From the NCBI GenBank assembly GCA_964249755.1, contig CAXUDB010000002.1:496001-560000 (forward strand): 64,000 nucleotides of DNA, in the 5' to 3' direction. Positions 44,926-53,590 of this stretch are shown here, one piece after another. The stretch's first letter is position 1; each line of letters begins with the position of its first letter. The notes under the pieces are model-generated. The model was not told the DNA's origin. It did no database searches and saw only the letters and a program-made list of their open reading frames with translations. This stretch comes from Ilyomonas sp964249755. GTDB lineage: Bacteria > Bacteroidota > Bacteroidia > Chitinophagales > Chitinophagaceae. Position numbers and translations under genes: made by a program.

Positions 44926-45762
44926 TTATATTGATATGATTTGCAATGGTATGTTTCCGATAATGGCAGCTCGTTCCGAGAAGCTGCTCTTAAAAGAACC
45001 TAATATTTTTCTGCATTGGCTAAGGCAACACATGTCTGTGAGAGCCGCAACAATTCCTTCTTCGGATTCTCTTGACCGCACTGTTACGCCGGTAATGATT
45101 TTATCTTTAAAAATTTCTTTTAACTGCTCGACTACATCATCTGCGTCGGTAGAAAGATAAAAGGAAACGGAAGGCGTTGCTGCTAGGTGAGTATTGATTT
45201 CCTCGATAAACTTTTTGAGCGGCGAACGTTTGATAGAGTCTTCGTTATCGGTTCTCCTGATATGAATGCCGATGAGCGAAGAGTGCTTTTCCAGCAGGTG
45301 ATACGCCTTCTTTTTAATATCAGTTTGTATAGAGAGCCGATAATGAAAAACATTCGGATAAAATTCCAGACAGCTTTCTATAAAAACACCTTTGTTCTGC
45401 TGTGCTAATTCGTCAAAATATGCTTTCGATGTTTGTCCCGGCTCTCCATTTACTAATACCGGATGTATATCTGGATCAGTTAATTTTTTTGAGACGAATA
45501 AAGCCAACCCGATGCCTTCTGTTGCATTCAGGCAGGATCGTTTGAATTTTGAAAAAACTGAATTGCCGTTATAATCTGCATTTATAATTCTTGCTCCTTC
45601 AACCGGCATAAAGCAAGTTGCATAATCCGCATTCAGAGCGAAGTTCTTTTCCCATACAATAGTCAACTGAGCGTTACTGATACGGGCATAATTATAAGCG
45701 GCTTCTACGACACGGATTCGGTTCGCAAGTCCACCCTGCGGTTTCACAATCAGATGCTTCAT
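44926..45762 (-). CDS. NodZ/O-fucosyltransferase-like protein, second copy
   Basis: About 278 residues from the ATG at 45762; the open frame to 45813 begins with TTG and is less likely. The start LIVKPQGGLANRIRVVEAAY holds a GGLANR motif, and SLIGIHIRRTDNEDSIKRSP holds the HxRRTD motif that binds GDP-fucose in NodZ/FUT8 and protein O-fucosyltransferases. VSFYLSTDADDVVEQL and CCLSQCRKILGSFKSSFSE complete the C-terminal half. It keeps the canonical arginine pair, unlike the first copy at 39384. Combined with GT11 it is the third gene in this cluster pointing to fucose. It directly follows the BY-kinase gene (71 bp). Confidence 0.7.
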   Translation of the reverse strand: MKHLIVKPQGGLANRIRVVEAAYNYARISNAQLTIVWEKNFALNADYATCFMPVEGARIINADYNGNSVFSKFKRSCLNATEGIGLALFVSKKLTDPDIHPVLVNGEPGQTSKAYFDELAQQNKGVFIESCLEFYPNVFHYRLSIQTDIKKKAYHLLEKHSSLIGIHIRRTDNEDSIKRSPLKKFIEEINTHLAATPSVSFYLSTDADDVVEQLKEIFKDKIITGVTVRSRESEEGIVAALTDMCCLSQCRKILGSFKSSFSERAAIIGNIPLQIISI

Positions 45763-45833
45763 GAAGCCGTAATAACTGGTTTTGTATTCATAACAATGAT
45801 GCGGTTCTATCAACCCTCATAAACAAAATATGA

Positions 45834-48152
45834 TTAGTCTTTCTTATCACTGATCGCTTTGGTTCCATAAACATTGTTACCATAGTTATAGCGGTTTCCA
45901 TAACCATAGCCATGTCCAAGATTTTTATTAAAAAAGCCCCTTCCTTTTACAGAGTTGAATACAATAACCGGATTCTTCAACTCTTTTAACTTACCGCTTT
46001 GTTCCAGAGATTGAATGGTTGCTTTTGGCGTATAGCCATGCCTTACTACAAACAAAGTCATATCGCAATATTCAGTTACCAGGTAAGCATCTGCCACAGG
46101 GTCAACAGGCGCAGTATCAATAATGATATAATCGTATTGCGTTTCTAAATACTGAAACAGGTCGTTCAATCTTTCGTCGAGCAACAGTTCTGTCGGGTCA
46201 GAATCAATAACACCAACAGGTATCACTGACAGGTTCTTGTATTTCGTTTTGCTGATAATATCCTCTACCGAACACTCATGTTCTAAAAATTTGACCACAC
46301 CGGTTTCGGTCTCTACTTTAAATATTTCCGACGTTTTTGGGTTGCGCAGATCAAGATCCACCAGCACTACTTTTTTACGCGTTGCAGCTAAACTCACAGC
46401 AAGATTGCTGCTGACAAAGCTTTTGCCTTCGCCTGCAACACTTGATGTTACCATTATTTTTTTCTGTAGTTTTTTATTGCTGAACAAACCAATTGAAGCC
46501 CTCAGGTGGCGGAACTGTTCAGTGATGTAGTAATTGTTGGAAGAATTGATGACGATGGGTTCATCCATTTTAATGTTAGCCAATTCTGCTACGATTGGTA
46601 TATCAGAATAGTCTTCAATATCATTTCGGAACAATACTTTGCTGCTGAACAATTCCTTGATGCTTACAAAGCCAACCCCTAATCCCAATGCAGCTATCAG
46701 GGCAGCGAGATAAGCAAATGACTTTTTAGGGCTTTGTGGAAAATCGTCTGCCTGCGCAGGGTCCACTACACGGCTGTCGGCAACGGCCGATGCGTAGGCA
46801 AGCGCTGTTTCCTCGCGCTTCTGCAGCAGCATCGAATACGCACTGTTTTTAACGGCCTGCTGGCGGCTGATTTCGATGTATTCTTTTTCTTTCTGCGGAA
46901 TAGCCTGTAACGAAGAAGAATAACCGCTGTTGGTTGCAGTCAAGCCGCTACGACTGGCCTGCAACCCTTTGCGGCGTGTTTGTATATTCTGTAAAATATC
47001 GGTTTTCAGCTTGTCAATACGCTGGCTCACACTTACCGTTGCAGGGTTGTTTTCGCCAGAGTTTTCTTTCTGTCTTTCGTATTCAATTTCTGAGCTGTTC
47101 AGGTTTTCGACCATAATGGCTAAGGCAGGATCTTCTACGCCGGATACCGAAGGCACAATACCAACGCGGTTATTGTTGGCTTTGGCAAAATTTTCTATCT
47201 GGTCAAGTACTGCCATCTGCACGTTAAGGTCGGCAACTTTCTGATCGTTTTGACCCACATTCGCCAGATACAGTTTTCCTTGTTCGCTTAAGTCAACCAC
47301 GCCTTTCTCTGCTCTGAATTGCTGAATGCGATTCTCAATATCTTTCAATTCGCCTTCCACGCTTTTTAGCCTGTCGTCAAGGAAAGCAAGCGTAGTAGCA
47401 GCCAGTTTATTTTTTTCTTCTATTGATGTTTTGTTATACGACTCTATGAGGTTGTTCAACACATCTTCGCCCCGTTGCGGTACTTCATCTGAAAAGGCGA
47501 GATCAATGATAGTAGAAGCCTTGCTTGATGTGCTGACTTCAAGCCCGGTTACCATACTGCTGGTAAGTTTGCCAACATTTATCAAGGCAAAGGATAGCGG
47601 ACCGGTGGGTTGGCTTGTTTGCTTGTCGTTCTTTTCAAATTTCAGAATGCCATACGGCGTATTGAGCCATTGATGCAGTGGATACCTCGTCTTTCCAATA
47701 ACTACCTGTCCGCCACCATTTTTATCGTAAGTGAATGGTACAGGCATTTTCGGTTCTACAATTTTTTCAGGATTCTGTATTTGTATCGAAATGGGCGATG
47801 TGCTATAAGCTGAGGCCGGGCGAAAGCGTAACTTTTCTGAAATAGGCGCATATAAGCCTAAGTTTTTTACTACGTCGCGCATCAGTTTCTTGGAGTGAAG
47901 CACTTCAGTTTCATTTTCTACAATTGTCTTCTCATTATAAATATTTAGTGATTCCAGCAGCTTGGAGTCTTCTACACCTTTGCGTTCGTCTTTGATAGAC
48001 ATGGTAGCTGCTACATTGTAAGAAGGCGGTGTAATAGCAACATAGAAGTATGCCATTACACTAAAGATAATAATAAGGACAGCGAACAACGGCCAGTAAG
48101 GCAGGTATCTGAATTTCAGAGAACTGATAAAGCTGTTCTGATTTTTTTGCAT
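45834..48152 (-). CDS. wzc: Wzc-type bacterial tyrosine kinase/chain-length regulator
   Basis: 772 residues from the ATG at 48152; a GTG at 48161 is three codons upstream. An N-terminal Wzz domain has one membrane helix (FAVLIIIFSVMAYFYVAI, about 25-42), a long coiled coil, and a second helix (SFAYLAALIAALGLGVGFVSI) before the cytosolic kinase. The BY-kinase part shows Walker A VTSSVAGEGKSF (Lys577), Walker A' LVDLDLRNPKTSEIF and Walker B YIIIDTAPVDPVADAYLV. A C-terminal tyrosine cluster, GHGYGYGNRYNYGNNVYG, is the usual autophosphorylation tail. It regulates chain length and export of the polysaccharide. It is the first gene of the minus-strand cluster, with a promoter element upstream. Confidence 0.95.
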   Translation of the reverse strand: MQKNQNSFISSLKFRYLPYWPLFAVLIIIFSVMAYFYVAITPPSYNVAATMSIKDERKGVEDSKLLESLNIYNEKTIVENETEVLHSKKLMRDVVKNLGLYAPISEKLRFRPASAYSTSPISIQIQNPEKIVEPKMPVPFTYDKNGGGQVVIGKTRYPLHQWLNTPYGILKFEKNDKQTSQPTGPLSFALINVGKLTSSMVTGLEVSTSSKASTIIDLAFSDEVPQRGEDVLNNLIESYNKTSIEEKNKLAATTLAFLDDRLKSVEGELKDIENRIQQFRAEKGVVDLSEQGKLYLANVGQNDQKVADLNVQMAVLDQIENFAKANNNRVGIVPSVSGVEDPALAIMVENLNSSEIEYERQKENSGENNPATVSVSQRIDKLKTDILQNIQTRRKGLQASRSGLTATNSGYSSSLQAIPQKEKEYIEISRQQAVKNSAYSMLLQKREETALAYASAVADSRVVDPAQADDFPQSPKKSFAYLAALIAALGLGVGFVSIKELFSSKVLFRNDIEDYSDIPIVAELANIKMDEPIVINSSNNYYITEQFRHLRASIGLFSNKKLQKKIMVTSSVAGEGKSFVSSNLAVSLAATRKKVVLVDLDLRNPKTSEIFKVETETGVVKFLEHECSVEDIISKTKYKNLSVIPVGVIDSDPTELLLDERLNDLFQYLETQYDYIIIDTAPVDPVADAYLVTEYCDMTLFVVRHGYTPKATIQSLEQSGKLKELKNPVIVFNSVKGRGFFNKNLGHGYGYGNRYNYGNNVYGTKAISDKKD

Positions 48153-48730
48153 ACTCTTCACAGTTTAACGGGTTAATATATAATTGATTTCTCTGTTTGA
48201 GAAACAGAAACTGCAGTTGCTTTCTTTATAATTAGTCTTATTATTCTTGCCTGTCTGCAAAGTTACCTTTTCTTAATTCCACCACTTATTTCGGAATGAA
48301 CTGTAGTTACAACGTAAATTTTGCTTCTTAATTTTTGTAAGATACTAAGATTCATATTTTATATAGAAGATTTTATCCAATTGATTGCCTCATTGCAGCG
48401 ATGATAAACGATTATTGTTCATACGAGGTTTTATAATGATATGATTCCGAAAGGGTAAGCACTTTTAGCCGCTATTGGAAATTTTGTGTAAAGACTATAT
48501 AATTCTTAGAACAGTTTTCTGTTGCTGTTTACTTACATGAGGTCCAAACTTTTTTGATGCTGCACCCTATAAACAAACCAAAGACCAATTTTTTAAGTAT
48601 GGCTGAATGATTATGCAATAAACGAAACGTTGTATTTTGGGAAAACCTGTTTCAATCAGAGATAAACTATTCAACTGATATACAATTGTTTCTCTATACC
48701 GCGTTCGATTATATCAACCCTACTTTTATA
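48153..48730. other. Intergenic region upstream of the polysaccharide cluster
   Basis: About 580 bp of AT-rich sequence between the BY-kinase gene and the FkbM methyltransferase gene, both on the minus strand. It contains the candidate cluster promoter at 48258-48265. I see no small gene, RNA or clear terminator in the rest. The long leader would leave room for transcript-level control. Confidence 0.5.
48258..48265 (-). promoter_or_regulatory. Candidate promoter (-7 element TAACTTTG) of the polysaccharide cluster
   Basis: The plus-strand CAAAGTTA reads TAACTTTGC on the minus strand, an exact match to TAnnTTTG followed by the C often seen at this position. It lies 106 bases before the BY-kinase ATG at 48152. 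The -33 position, around 48285-48292, holds no clean TTG. Confidence 0.5.
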
Positions 48731-49705
48731 TTACTTTGACATCAGTTTTGCCTTTATTGTTGACAAAATCTGCTTCCAGTTGCGCAGGTGAAAAATTTCT
48801 TTCCTGATTATCTTCACAGAATAATTAAACATCTTTTTCAATAAATCATCTGCCGGGTAATTTTTTACTGCAAGACTTGCTATATAATAAGCCGTAGCGT
48901 ATTGTTTTTCCATCATCATAAACAACCAGCCCAACAGGAAATCTCTTGTTGTTAATCCATCCGAATCGAATTTTTTCACGTAAGAAATCTCTGCCCAGCC
49001 GGGTGTATTTTTTAAAATGTTCACCGCCAGTTTCTTTCTCGCTCTGCCCGGAAATAAGTGTTCAAAATCGTGGTGCGGAACATTTAAAGCGCCCAGTACA
49101 GTAAATTCATACAACCGCATGGATAATGTTTCCATGTATGTCAGCACATTATGCAGTTTGTCTTCACCTTCGTATGCATCAATAATACCGGGCTCAAACT
49201 GAACCACTGTACAACTTGTTTGCAACGGAAGTGGCAGGCTTTTAAACAGCCGCAAATCTGTTCCCTGAGTATCCGTCTTAAACCAGTCAACCTGCTTGAT
49301 TCCCATTTCGCTTAATGCCTCGCCAATATTTTTTGCATTCAGGTCAATGGTTTGTTTTGTTTCAAACAAATTACTGTAATGAAAAGGAGTCAGCTTTTCC
49401 GTCAGCGGTCGCAGCGTGCTTGAGCAATATGGGCTTTCCGTTAAATAGAATTTGATTTTTTCAACGTTTTCGGTTGCTGTAACAATACTATTGTAAACGA
49501 ACATTTTTTTAAAGGCAGAAGATTCGTTTTCAACATAGCCAAACTCACGGTTGTCGGCGTCAAATGCAACGCCAATGCAGAACTTAGAGATCGGTTCCCA
49601 TACCGGATTGAGCGAACCTGAAGCGCCAAGATCTAACAATACGGGCGGATTGTTTTTAATTTCATCTCTGCCGGCAATTAACTGAATCAGTTGTTGTAAA
49701 CTCAT
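48731..49705 (-). CDS. FkbM-family methyltransferase
   Basis: A 324-residue protein. The N-terminal part holds a SAM-binding glycine motif (VLLDLGASGSLNPV) and VAFDADNREF, then the FkbM hallmark KQVDWFKTDTQGTDLRLFKSL, where the aspartate and D-T-Q-G segment correspond to the IDT/IDTEG motif. TSCTVVQFEPGIIDAYEGEDKL follows. FkbM enzymes O-methylate sugars or polyketides, and in polysaccharide clusters they cap or decorate sugars. The C-terminal 90 residues form a helical extension. It lies upstream of the cluster promoter, so it may be expressed separately. Its own -7 element is at 49840-49847. Confidence 0.75.
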   Translation of the reverse strand: MSLQQLIQLIAGRDEIKNNPPVLLDLGASGSLNPVWEPISKFCIGVAFDADNREFGYVENESSAFKKMFVYNSIVTATENVEKIKFYLTESPYCSSTLRPLTEKLTPFHYSNLFETKQTIDLNAKNIGEALSEMGIKQVDWFKTDTQGTDLRLFKSLPLPLQTSCTVVQFEPGIIDAYEGEDKLHNVLTYMETLSMRLYEFTVLGALNVPHHDFEHLFPGRARKKLAVNILKNTPGWAEISYVKKFDSDGLTTRDFLLGWLFMMMEKQYATAYYIASLAVKNYPADDLLKKMFNYSVKIIRKEIFHLRNWKQILSTIKAKLMSK

Positions 49706-49839
49706 AATGACTAATTGGATAGTTTTTGGTAATGTGCCACCTTAAGCAACAATCATGCAGCACGAAAGCTGATTCATTTCTTTATTGTAGCCAACCGGAT
49801 AGCACATTTCATTATTCTTATTCATGATGAATAATTAAT

Positions 49840-49847
49840 CAAAAGTA
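49840..49847 (-). promoter_or_regulatory. Candidate promoter (TTG-N17-TACTTTTG) of the FkbM gene
   Basis: TACTTTTG on the minus strand is an exact -7 match, and a TTG (plus-strand CAA at 49865-49867) lies 17 bases upstream, inside the range reported for Flavobacterium promoters. This is the best two-part match seen. The leader to the ATG at 49705 would be about 125 bases. Confidence 0.55.
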
Positions 49848-49946
49848 ATTCCTGCTTGTTAAAGCAAGCCCGGTTCTCAACTAATTTAATGTTCATTTAA
49901 GCTGCAACACAGAAAATGAAGAGAAAGTATAAAAAACTCTTTCTCA

Positions 49947-51479
49947 TTAGGAAAGCAATTGCAACGTATGCTGAACCCGTTTTACGGTTTCATTTTTACC
50001 TATTATTTCAGCTATCTCAAAAACACCCGGACCAAATTTGCCACCAACCAGCATAATGCGAAAAGGAAGCATTAGCTCGCCGGGTTTTAATACATGAGCT
50101 GCCACTATCTCTTTAAATGTGCCTTCTATCTCAGTGTGCTGCCATGTTTCTAATAGCTCGAAAGCCCTGCACACTTCGGCAAAGAACAAAGCTTTTTGTT
50201 CACTCCATTTTGGCTTAATAGAAGGAATATCTATAGTATGTGGCGATTGAAAGAAATAAGCCGCTTGTTCTAAGAAATCAGGTAATAATGTGCAACGGTC
50301 TTTCACCATATCCAGCACTTTGAGGAAGGTCTCTTCATCGGGCACCGGAATATTTTTTTCCTCAAATAAAGTTTTTATGTCTTTGCTATAATGCGCCGAC
50401 GGCAAGCGTTTCAGCCATTCGTGGTTGAACCACTTTGCTTTTTCGTAATTGAATTTTGCCCCGGCTTTGTGCACGCGCTCAATCGAAAACTTCTCAACTA
50501 ATTCATCAATCGTAAAAATCTCCTGCCCTGAATTGTCATTCCAGCCCAGCAACGCCAGCAGGTTAATAAACGCCTCCGGCAGAAAGCCGGTTTCTTTGAA
50601 GCCGGGTGTTATTTCGCCGGTGTTCGGGTCCAACCAGTTTTTAGCATATACTGGGAAGCCGAATTTAGCTCCATCGCGCTTGCTCAGCTTACCTTGCCCA
50701 TTGGGTTTTAGGATGAGTGGAAAATGCGCCCATTGCGGCATCTTGTCTTCACCAAACAAGTAACGCCACAGCAGGATGTGGACCGGCGCACTCGGCAACC
50801 ATTCCTCGCCGCGAAACGCGTGGGTAATTTTCATTAAAAAATCATCCACCACCACTGCCAAATGATATGTTGGCATTCCATCTGCTTTCAGCAATACTTT
50901 ATCATCGGTGGTAGAGGTGTGAAAAGTTACCTCGCCGCGTATCATGTCTGTAAAGCGGATGTCTTGTGCTTCTTCCGGTATTTTGATTCGAACAACATAC
51001 GGCGTTCCTTCTGCTATCAATTTTGCTGTCTCTTCTTTGCTTAAAGTAAGCGAGTTTCGCATAAACTGTCTGGTGGCTATGCCATATTGCGCTGTTGCGC
51101 CTTCCGTTTTGTATTGGTTGCGCATGACCTCCAATTCTTCCGGTGTATCAAAGGCGTAATAAGCATATTCTGTTCTTACCAATTGCTCTGCATATTCTTT
51201 GTACAAAGCTTTGCGCTCGCTCTGCCGGTAAGGCGCATATTCGCCGCCATGCAAAACGCTTTCATCGGGCTGTAAGCCGCACCAGGCAAGTGTTTCAAAA
51301 ATATATTCTTCGGCGCCGGGCACAAATCGGTTCTGGTCTGTATCTTCAATTCTTACAATAAAAGTTCCCCCGTTTTGCTTCGCGAACAGATAATTATACA
51401 ACACCGTTCTTACACCGCCTAAATGTAGCCCGCCGGTAGGCGAGGGGGCAAAGCGTACCCGCACGTTTGAATTTCCCAT
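49947..51479 (-). CDS. gltX: Glutamate--tRNA ligase
   Basis: A 510-residue class I aminoacyl-tRNA synthetase that charges tRNA-Glu. The nucleotide-binding signature FAPSPTGGLHLGG (residues 10-22) stands for HIGH. IVRIEDTD and the anticodon-side motif LSKRDG, in GQGKLSKRDGAKF, for KMSKS are intact. The HAFRGEEWLPSAPVHILLW stretch lies before the latter. Length and layout match bacterial GluRS. The C-terminal anticodon-binding domain ends with KNETVKRVQHTLQLL. The start at 51479 is supported by a -7 element only 5 bases upstream. It is divergent from an orphan glycosyltransferase gene. Confidence 0.97.
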   Translation of the reverse strand: MGNSNVRVRFAPSPTGGLHLGGVRTVLYNYLFAKQNGGTFIVRIEDTDQNRFVPGAEEYIFETLAWCGLQPDESVLHGGEYAPYRQSERKALYKEYAEQLVRTEYAYYAFDTPEELEVMRNQYKTEGATAQYGIATRQFMRNSLTLSKEETAKLIAEGTPYVVRIKIPEEAQDIRFTDMIRGEVTFHTSTTDDKVLLKADGMPTYHLAVVVDDFLMKITHAFRGEEWLPSAPVHILLWRYLFGEDKMPQWAHFPLILKPNGQGKLSKRDGAKFGFPVYAKNWLDPNTGEITPGFKETGFLPEAFINLLALLGWNDNSGQEIFTIDELVEKFSIERVHKAGAKFNYEKAKWFNHEWLKRLPSAHYSKDIKTLFEEKNIPVPDEETFLKVLDMVKDRCTLLPDFLEQAAYFFQSPHTIDIPSIKPKWSEQKALFFAEVCRAFELLETWQHTEIEGTFKEIVAAHVLKPGELMLPFRIMLVGGKFGPGVFEIAEIIGKNETVKRVQHTLQLLS

Positions 51480-51483
51480 GCTG

Positions 51484-51491
51484 CAAAAATA
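51484..51491 (-). promoter_or_regulatory. Candidate -7 element (TATTTTTG) directly before gltX
   Basis: TATTTTTGC on the minus strand ends 5 bases before the gltX ATG, so transcription would begin at or very near the start codon, implying a leaderless or nearly leaderless message. Confidence 0.45.
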
Positions 51492-51630
51492 GAACTCGAA
51501 TAATGAATCGTAAGAAGAGATACAAAGCAGTAATAAAACGAAAGCTTTTCACTTTTCTTCCTCGTGAAACCTATGGTGATTAACAATGGAAAACAGTTTC
51601 TTTGCGGCTCTATTTTAGCGAAGCACGTTT

Positions 51631-52623
51631 ATGAGAGTTTTGGTAGAAAACAGTCAAAAAAATAATGGTTATTATAACTATTTGTTATCGTTATTGTCTG
51701 GTTTGATACTGCCGGAGAATATCATTATGAAAGAGATTCCATCCGGGCCATTTTCTTTTTTTCAAAGACTATGGCTACAGCGGTTCATAAAGCAAGAAGG
51801 TATAAAATGCATTGTGCAGCTTGTAGAAAGAAAGGTAACTCTGTTTTCTTTACCTCAACTTATCGTAACATTAGCAGCCGAACAGATAGTTGTAAAAAAA
51901 TCACTTCCACCAACAGTCAGAATTGTGACCAGTTCACAACATGAGAAAGAAATAATAACAACCCGCTATCCATTAATCCAAAAGAATATATACATCGTCC
52001 GCGCCTCGGCATCGCCCCGATTTCAACCAACGTCCTGGAGTGAGAAACAAGCGGTGAAGGTGCAATACACGCAAGGCAGAGAATATTTTATGACAAGCGG
52101 CAAAGGCTTAACGGAACAGGCTTTTACTTCTTTGCTCAAAGCATTTTCTTCTTTTAAAAAATGGCAGCATAGCGGCATGAAACTGGTGATTACCGGCAAG
52201 CTTTCCTTCACACAAAATAATGAATGGGAAGAAAAGATGAAAAGTTATAAATACAGGGAAGATGTTGTAAGGATGGCAGAAATAGTTTCTTTACAAGATC
52301 ATTCATCCTTGCTTGGAGCGGCCTATGCTTTTCTTCATTTGTCCCTGCAAAACAATGATGTGATTCCGGCGTTGGAAGCAATGCAATGCGAAACTCCATG
52401 CATCAGCTTTGCTTCCACAGTGATGGATGAATACAGCGGTGAAGCAGTCTTATTAATTGAGAAAGACAAATACGAACTGTTAGGCGAGGCTATGATATCC
52501 TTATACAAAGATGAAGCAAGACGCAGCCGCTTGATTGAAGAGGGCAGAAAGCAGGTTCAACAATACACACAAGAAGAAGCTACACACACGTTAGCTTCCA
52601 TTTTACCCAATAGTATTCATTAA
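51631..52623 (+). CDS. GT4-like glycosyltransferase outside the cluster
   Basis: A 330-residue protein. The C-terminal half has the GT4 donor-binding pattern: YFMTSGKGLTEQAFTSLLKA, MKLVITGKLSFTQN, VVRMAEIVSLQDHSSLLGAA and AFLHLSLQNNDVIPALEAMQCETPCISF, ending EYSGEAVLLIEKDKYELLGEA. The N-terminal half (IIMKEIPSGPFSFFQRLWL) is shorter and less conserved than in the cluster's GT4s. The usual E-x7-E appears as N-N-D-V-I-P-A-L-E. It is about 3.5 kb from the polysaccharide cluster and on the opposite strand, so whether it joins that pathway is unknown. It may serve a different surface glycan. Confidence 0.72.
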   Translation: MRVLVENSQKNNGYYNYLLSLLSGLILPENIIMKEIPSGPFSFFQRLWLQRFIKQEGIKCIVQLVERKVTLFSLPQLIVTLAAEQIVVKKSLPPTVRIVTSSQHEKEIITTRYPLIQKNIYIVRASASPRFQPTSWSEKQAVKVQYTQGREYFMTSGKGLTEQAFTSLLKAFSSFKKWQHSGMKLVITGKLSFTQNNEWEEKMKSYKYREDVVRMAEIVSLQDHSSLLGAAYAFLHLSLQNNDVIPALEAMQCETPCISFASTVMDEYSGEAVLLIEKDKYELLGEAMISLYKDEARRSRLIEEGRKQVQQYTQEEATHTLASILPNSIH

Positions 52624-52646
52624 CGTATCTTCAAAAAAAGAGTAGC

Positions 52647-52654
52647 TATTTTTG
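52647..52654 (+). promoter_or_regulatory. Candidate -7 element (TATTTTTG) for gldC
   Basis: An exact TAnnTTTG match 21 bases before the gldC ATG at 52676. It lies in the 52-bp gap after the glycosyltransferase gene and suggests gldC has its own promoter. Confidence 0.45.
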
Positions 52655-52675
52655 CCGCTTAATTAGAATAGAAGC

Positions 52676-53020
52676 ATGTATAATTCTAAGATAACAATAG
52701 ACGTAACCCGCGATGAAAACAAGCTGGTAAACAAAATCAACTGGAATGCCACCGACAGCTCTATGGAAGAGTTGCAAGCTGCAAAAGCCCTGATGCTTTC
52801 GTTCTGGGACAATGCCGAGAAGACAGCATTGCGCATTGATTTATGGACGAAAGACATGATGGTGGATGAGATGACCGATTTCTTTTACCAAACCTTCATT
52901 ACCATGGCTGATAGCTACGGCAGGGCTACGCGCTATACAGAGTTATCCAACGACATGAAAAACTTTGCCAAAGAATGGATGAATAAATTTCGTGCGCTGC
53001 AAGCGAAAGAAGCGAAGTAG
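52676..53020 (+). CDS. gldC: Gliding motility protein GldC
   Basis: A 114-residue cytosolic protein. The family pattern is plain: KITIDVTRDENKLVNKINW, then LMLSFWDNAEKTALRIDLWTKDMMVDEMTDFFYQTFITMAD and YGRATR. In Flavobacterium johnsoniae gldC was found beside gldB; mutants still glide, only less efficiently, and its role is unclear. Here gldB is not adjacent. Gene neighbours (YqeY, CvpA) are housekeeping. Together with the three T9SS sorting-domain proteins it supports a Bacteroidota host with a gliding/T9SS apparatus. Its presence does not prove that the cell glides, because GldC occurs in non-gliding relatives too. Confidence 0.9.
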   Translation: MYNSKITIDVTRDENKLVNKINWNATDSSMEELQAAKALMLSFWDNAEKTALRIDLWTKDMMVDEMTDFFYQTFITMADSYGRATRYTELSNDMKNFAKEWMNKFRALQAKEAK

Positions 53021-53137
53021 AGGAGTTACAGGTTGCGAGTTTTATAGAATATGTTATACAAGGCTCAATCTTTCCTCACTCATACTACGCAACCCATAAC
53101 CCGTAACTGAATCGTTAACTACATAAACAATAATACG

Positions 53138-53590
53138 ATGAGTTTAGAAACACAGGTAATGGCAGACATGAAAGACGCCATGAAAGCTAAAGATGAAGCA
53201 GCTTTGCGCGGTCTGCGCGCCATCAAGGCAGAAATTATCAAAGCCAAAACAGAACCCGGTGCTAACGGGCAGATCAATGAGGAAGGAGAACTGAAACTAA
53301 TCCAGCGCCTCATCAAGCAACGGAAAGATTCGCTGGAAATTTTTACGCAGCAAAACCGGACTGATCTTGCGCAAAAGGAACAGGAAGAACTCGACATCAT
53401 CGAGAAGTTCATGCCTAAGCAATTAAGTGCAGATGAGCTGAAAGCAGAACTGCAAAAAATTATTACTGAAACAGGCGCATCCTCGCCTGCCGATATGGGC
53501 AAAGTGATGGGCGCAGCCACTAAACAACTTGCCGGCAAGGTAGATGGCAAAACTATTTCGGCAACCGTAAAAGAATTATTAAGTAAATAA
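53138..53590 (+). CDS. GatB/YqeY domain-containing protein
   Basis: A 150-residue protein of the YqeY family: MADMKDAMKAKDEAALRGLRA at the start, then LIQRLIKQRKDSLEIFTQQNR and EKFMPKQLSADELKAEL. The C-terminal SPADMGKVMGAATKQLAGKVDGKTI corresponds to the GatB/YqeY tail that in GatB contacts tRNA. Standalone YqeY proteins probably bind tRNA or act in translation; the exact role is not established. It is cytosolic. A 117-bp gap separates it from gldC, and an AT-rich inverted repeat lies between it and cvpA. Confidence 0.9.
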   Translation: MSLETQVMADMKDAMKAKDEAALRGLRAIKAEIIKAKTEPGANGQINEEGELKLIQRLIKQRKDSLEIFTQQNRTDLAQKEQEELDIIEKFMPKQLSADELKAELQKIITETGASSPADMGKVMGAATKQLAGKVDGKTISATVKELLSK

